From NCBI GenBank assembly GCA_033852095.1, contig JAWSVD010000241.1, positions 1-16,064 on the forward strand: 16,064 nt of DNA. The letters run 5' to 3'. The notes under the pieces are model-generated. The model saw only the letters and a list, made by a program, of their open reading frames with translations. It was not told the origin of the DNA and ran no database searches. The position numbers and the translations under genes were made by a program. The stretch comes from CALCKW01 sp033852095 (GTDB taxonomy: Bacteria > Pseudomonadota > Gammaproteobacteria > CALCKW01). Below are positions 14,212 to 16,064 of this stretch, one piece after another (positions within the stretch are counted from its first letter, which is position 1; every line of letters starts with the position of its first letter).

Positions 14212-15216
14212 CTATTTTATGATCGAAGCCGTTGATTTGCGCAGTTTCAGCGAGACCGCTGTCTCCACATAAGTGACCAATTCACCGGGATTTTCGATGC
14301 GGTTGAAGAGTTGACGAATGCCGCGCCGACCCAGGTCTTTCATGTCGATACTCAAGGTGCTGATCGGCACCGAATTCAGGGCTGCGGCCGGCACGTCATC
14401 AAAGCCCAGCACCGAGATGTCCTCCGGTACATTGAGCCCGTGCTCGTTCAGCGCTGCAATAGCACCCAGCGCACTGGCGTCGTTATAACACTGGATTGCC
14501 GTCACATCGCCGCGGCCCTGTTGCTCCAGCCAGAGACTGGTTTCTCTGTAGGCGACGTCGAGGCGGATTTCCTTCAGCTCGATGGCGGGCATGGTCTCGA
14601 AGTCGATCTCGGCCTCGGCCAGCGCCTTGCGACTGCCCAGCATGCGGTCGCGGATGGTGGGGCGGTTGCTGTGGTTTAAAAACAGGATGTTGCGGTGGCC
14701 GAGCTCGATCAGGTGGCGAGTGCCGAGGTAACCGCCGGTGCGATTGGCCGGGGCGATGGAATCAAGGCGCATCAATGGCTCGCGACCGTTCACGATCACC
14801 GCGGGCGTGCCGCTCGCCTGCAGGGCCAGCACGGTTTGCTCCTCCTGCATCGACAGCAGCAATACGCCTTGACTGCCGCTGGCGCCCAGCTGCGCCGCGG
14901 CGGATTTCATCGCCACGTGTTTGATTGACAACTCCATGCCAAGCAACTTCGACTCTTCTTCTATGCCAGCCAAAATCAGTTGCAGAAACTCCCCGGTACC
15001 GTTTTCAACGGCCTGAACATCTATGGCGACGGTGACAGAGCGAGAGGGTACACCGCCTTGATAGCCCAGTTGATTGGCCGCCTGGCGGATGCGATCGCGG
15101 GCAAGCGCTGAAATACTGCTCGCACCGCTGAGTGCCCTGGACGCGGTTGAAACAGAGACGCCGGCGCTTTCAGCGACGTCTCGAAGCGTGACGCGCCGAG
15201 AAACGGGGTTGCTCAT
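14212..15216 (-). CDS. LacI/GalR-family transcriptional regulator
   Basis: A 334-residue repressor with the DNA-binding helix-turn-helix at about residues 9-30 (VTLRDVAESAGVSVSTASRA), the hinge helix region near 50, and a sugar-binding effector domain ending in VLGFDDVPAAALNSVPISTL and a KDLGRRGIRQL segment typical of the family. It differs from the neighbouring EbgR-like protein and appears to be a second, separate control. The start chosen is ATG 15216, with GGAGAG about nine bases upstream and a normal family length. In-frame ATGs at 15237 and 15342 would add tails that are not LacI-like. It is divergent from the heparinase-like gene, and palindromes lie between the two, so it probably controls that gene and itself. 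The inducer is unknown. Confidence 0.88.
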   Translation of the reverse strand: MSNPVSRRVTLRDVAESAGVSVSTASRALSGASSISALARDRIRQAANQLGYQGGVPSRSVTVAIDVQAVENGTGEFLQLILAGIEEESKLLGMELSIKHVAMKSAAAQLGASGSQGVLLLSMQEEQTVLALQASGTPAVIVNGREPLMRLDSIAPANRTGGYLGTRHLIELGHRNILFLNHSNRPTIRDRMLGSRKALAEAEIDFETMPAIELKEIRLDVAYRETSLWLEQQGRGDVTAIQCYNDASALGAIAALNEHGLNVPEDISVLGFDDVPAAALNSVPISTLSIDMKDLGRRGIRQLFNRIENPGELVTYVETAVSLKLRKSTASIIK

Positions 15217-15318
15217 TGATTTCTGCTCTCCATTCATAGGGATATTTTCACTGTGTACGCTTCGCTGCGAGTAAGCGCCAGCGCGGTGATATGCCAATTT
15301 CTCATTTTTGCGGCGGTT

Positions 15319-15348
15319 ATGCAAATTTGCATTGTTGTGCAAAATTGC
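15319..15348. promoter_or_regulatory. Paired operator-like palindromes in the divergent promoter region
   Basis: ATGCAAATTTGCAT (15319-15332) is a perfect 14-bp palindrome. Its core GCAAATTTGC (15321-15330) recurs 18 bases on as GCAAAATTGC (15339-15348). They lie between the second LacI gene and the heparinase-like gene, as expected for repressor sites controlling both directions. Confidence 0.6.
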
Positions 15349-15374
15349 TTGTAATTGGTACAGGCCAGTACTAG
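15345..15374 (+). promoter_or_regulatory. Possible promoter of the heparinase-like gene
   Basis: TTGCTT (15345-15350) and TACTAG (15369-15374) are 18 bases apart and 24 bases before the start codon. The -35 overlaps the second operator-like core at 15339-15348. The match to consensus is modest. Confidence 0.3.
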
Positions 15375-15398
15375 TCTGGAATCACTATAGCGCTTGGG

Positions 15399-16064
15399 AT
15401 GGACTGCGTGGTGAATTCGGCATCTGCACAACAGCTTCATGAGTCGGCACCGTTTAGCGCGTGCCTGAGCGAATTGCCTGCCCAGCTTTCAGGCTTGTGC
15501 ATCGCGCCTGAAATCGACGACAGAAAAGGGTGGCAGCTCGACTCGAATACCCGCGCCTATCTGCTGCAAAAAGCGCAGCACTGTCTCGCGCAGACATGGC
15601 CCGAACTGGATCAAGACAGCTACGGTCTGTTCAGCGAAATGGGGGACAGGGTAAGCTTTGAAACGCCTTATTTCGAACGCCGACGCATGTTAGTGGTGCT
15701 GGCATTGGCTGAAGCAATTGAAAACAAAGGCCGTTATCTGCGCAAGATAGAGCAGGGCGTCGGTTTGATCTGCGCCGAGCTCGGTTGGCAGCTGCCGGCA
15801 CACAACAGCTACAGCCGCGACGGTGAAGTCGCGCCGCAGCCCGATCCGAGTCGGCCGGTGGTGGATCTGTTTGCCGCGGAGACGGGGGCTCTTTTGGCTA
15901 CTCTGGCACAGCTGCTGGTTGATGTGCTCGATCCAACGTCACTCTCGCTGATCGATCGGCAGGTGAAGGCTCGTATTCTAGATCCCTATCTACACAGTAA
16001 ATTTTGGTGGATGGGGCTCGATGGCGGCTTGATGATCAACTGGACACCCTGGTGTACTCAGAAC
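15399..16064 (+). CDS. Heparinase II/III-like protein, N-terminal part (3' end outside window)
   Basis: An open frame of 222 codons runs from ATG 15399 to the last base of the window without a stop. Segments such as LALAEAIENKGRY, GWQLPAHNSY, VVDLFAAETGALLA, ILDPYL and KFWWMGLDGGLMINWTPWC resemble the helical toroid domain at the start of heparinase II/III-family polysaccharide-lyase-like proteins, recognised from memory of the family. The catalytic residues and the C-terminal beta domain would lie beyond the window. No signal peptide is visible at the N-terminus (MDCVVNSASAQQL), so it may be cytoplasmic and act on imported oligosaccharides. The ribosome binding site is weak; GTG codons at 15408 and 15411 are alternative starts. 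It is divergent from a LacI gene with operator-like palindromes between, so it is probably part of the same sugar-use locus. Activity on heparin itself is not implied. Confidence 0.72.
   Translation, partial: MDCVVNSASAQQLHESAPFSACLSELPAQLSGLCIAPEIDDRKGWQLDSNTRAYLLQKAQHCLAQTWPELDQDSYGLFSEMGDRVSFETPYFERRRMLVVLALAEAIENKGRYLRKIEQGVGLICAELGWQLPAHNSYSRDGEVAPQPDPSRPVVDLFAAETGALLATLAQLLVDVLDPTSLSLIDRQVKARILDPYLHSKFWWMGLDGGLMINWTPWCTQN

Overview
The window looks like chromosomal DNA of a GC-rich proteobacterium. The gene content (a homoprotocatechuate meta-cleavage operon, an EbgR-like LacI repressor, a heparinase-like gene) fits a free-living, possibly marine gammaproteobacterium, but nothing here fixes the genus and an alphaproteobacterium is not excluded. 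There are no rRNA or tRNA genes, no CRISPR array, and no transposase or phage gene. Both window ends cut through genes.

Region 1 (2-6133, + strand) is a catabolic operon for 3,4-dihydroxyphenylacetate (homoprotocatechuate). It holds the ring-cleavage dioxygenase hpaD (5' end missing), an aromatic L-amino-acid decarboxylase, an FAH-family isomerase/decarboxylase (hpaG-like), the hydratase hpaH and the aldolase hpaI. A calcineurin-like metallophosphatase follows. The decarboxylase suggests the operon may be fed from DOPA or tyrosine through the amine. The hpaH-hpaI junction is unusual: right after hpaH comes a 20-codon relic or mimic of the hpaI 5' end, then a 345-base array of three 124-126 base repeats, each able to fold into strong hairpins, and only then the intact hpaI.

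Region 2 (6185-13946, - strand) is a carbohydrate uptake and degradation operon, read from high to low coordinates. It encodes a periplasmic binding protein, two MalF/MalG-type permeases, a cytoplasmic GH2 glycosidase and a MalK/UgpC-type ATPase. Its promoter carries a perfect 18-bp palindrome between -35 and -10. A 16/18 copy of this palindrome lies upstream of the adjacent EbgR-like LacI regulator, which suggests that protein controls both itself and the operon. A 12-bp perfect hairpin sits between the binding protein and permease genes, where it could separate expression levels. A 167-bp fold-back element with 21-bp inverted ends (19/21) lies between the regulator's stop codon and the operon promoter.

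Region 3 (14212-16064) holds a second LacI regulator (- strand) and, divergent from it, the start of a heparinase II/III-like gene that runs off the window. The shared promoter region carries a perfect 14-bp palindrome and a near copy of its core, which are likely operators. Regions 2 and 3 together look like a locus for using a polysaccharide or its oligosaccharides; the substrate cannot be read from the sequence.
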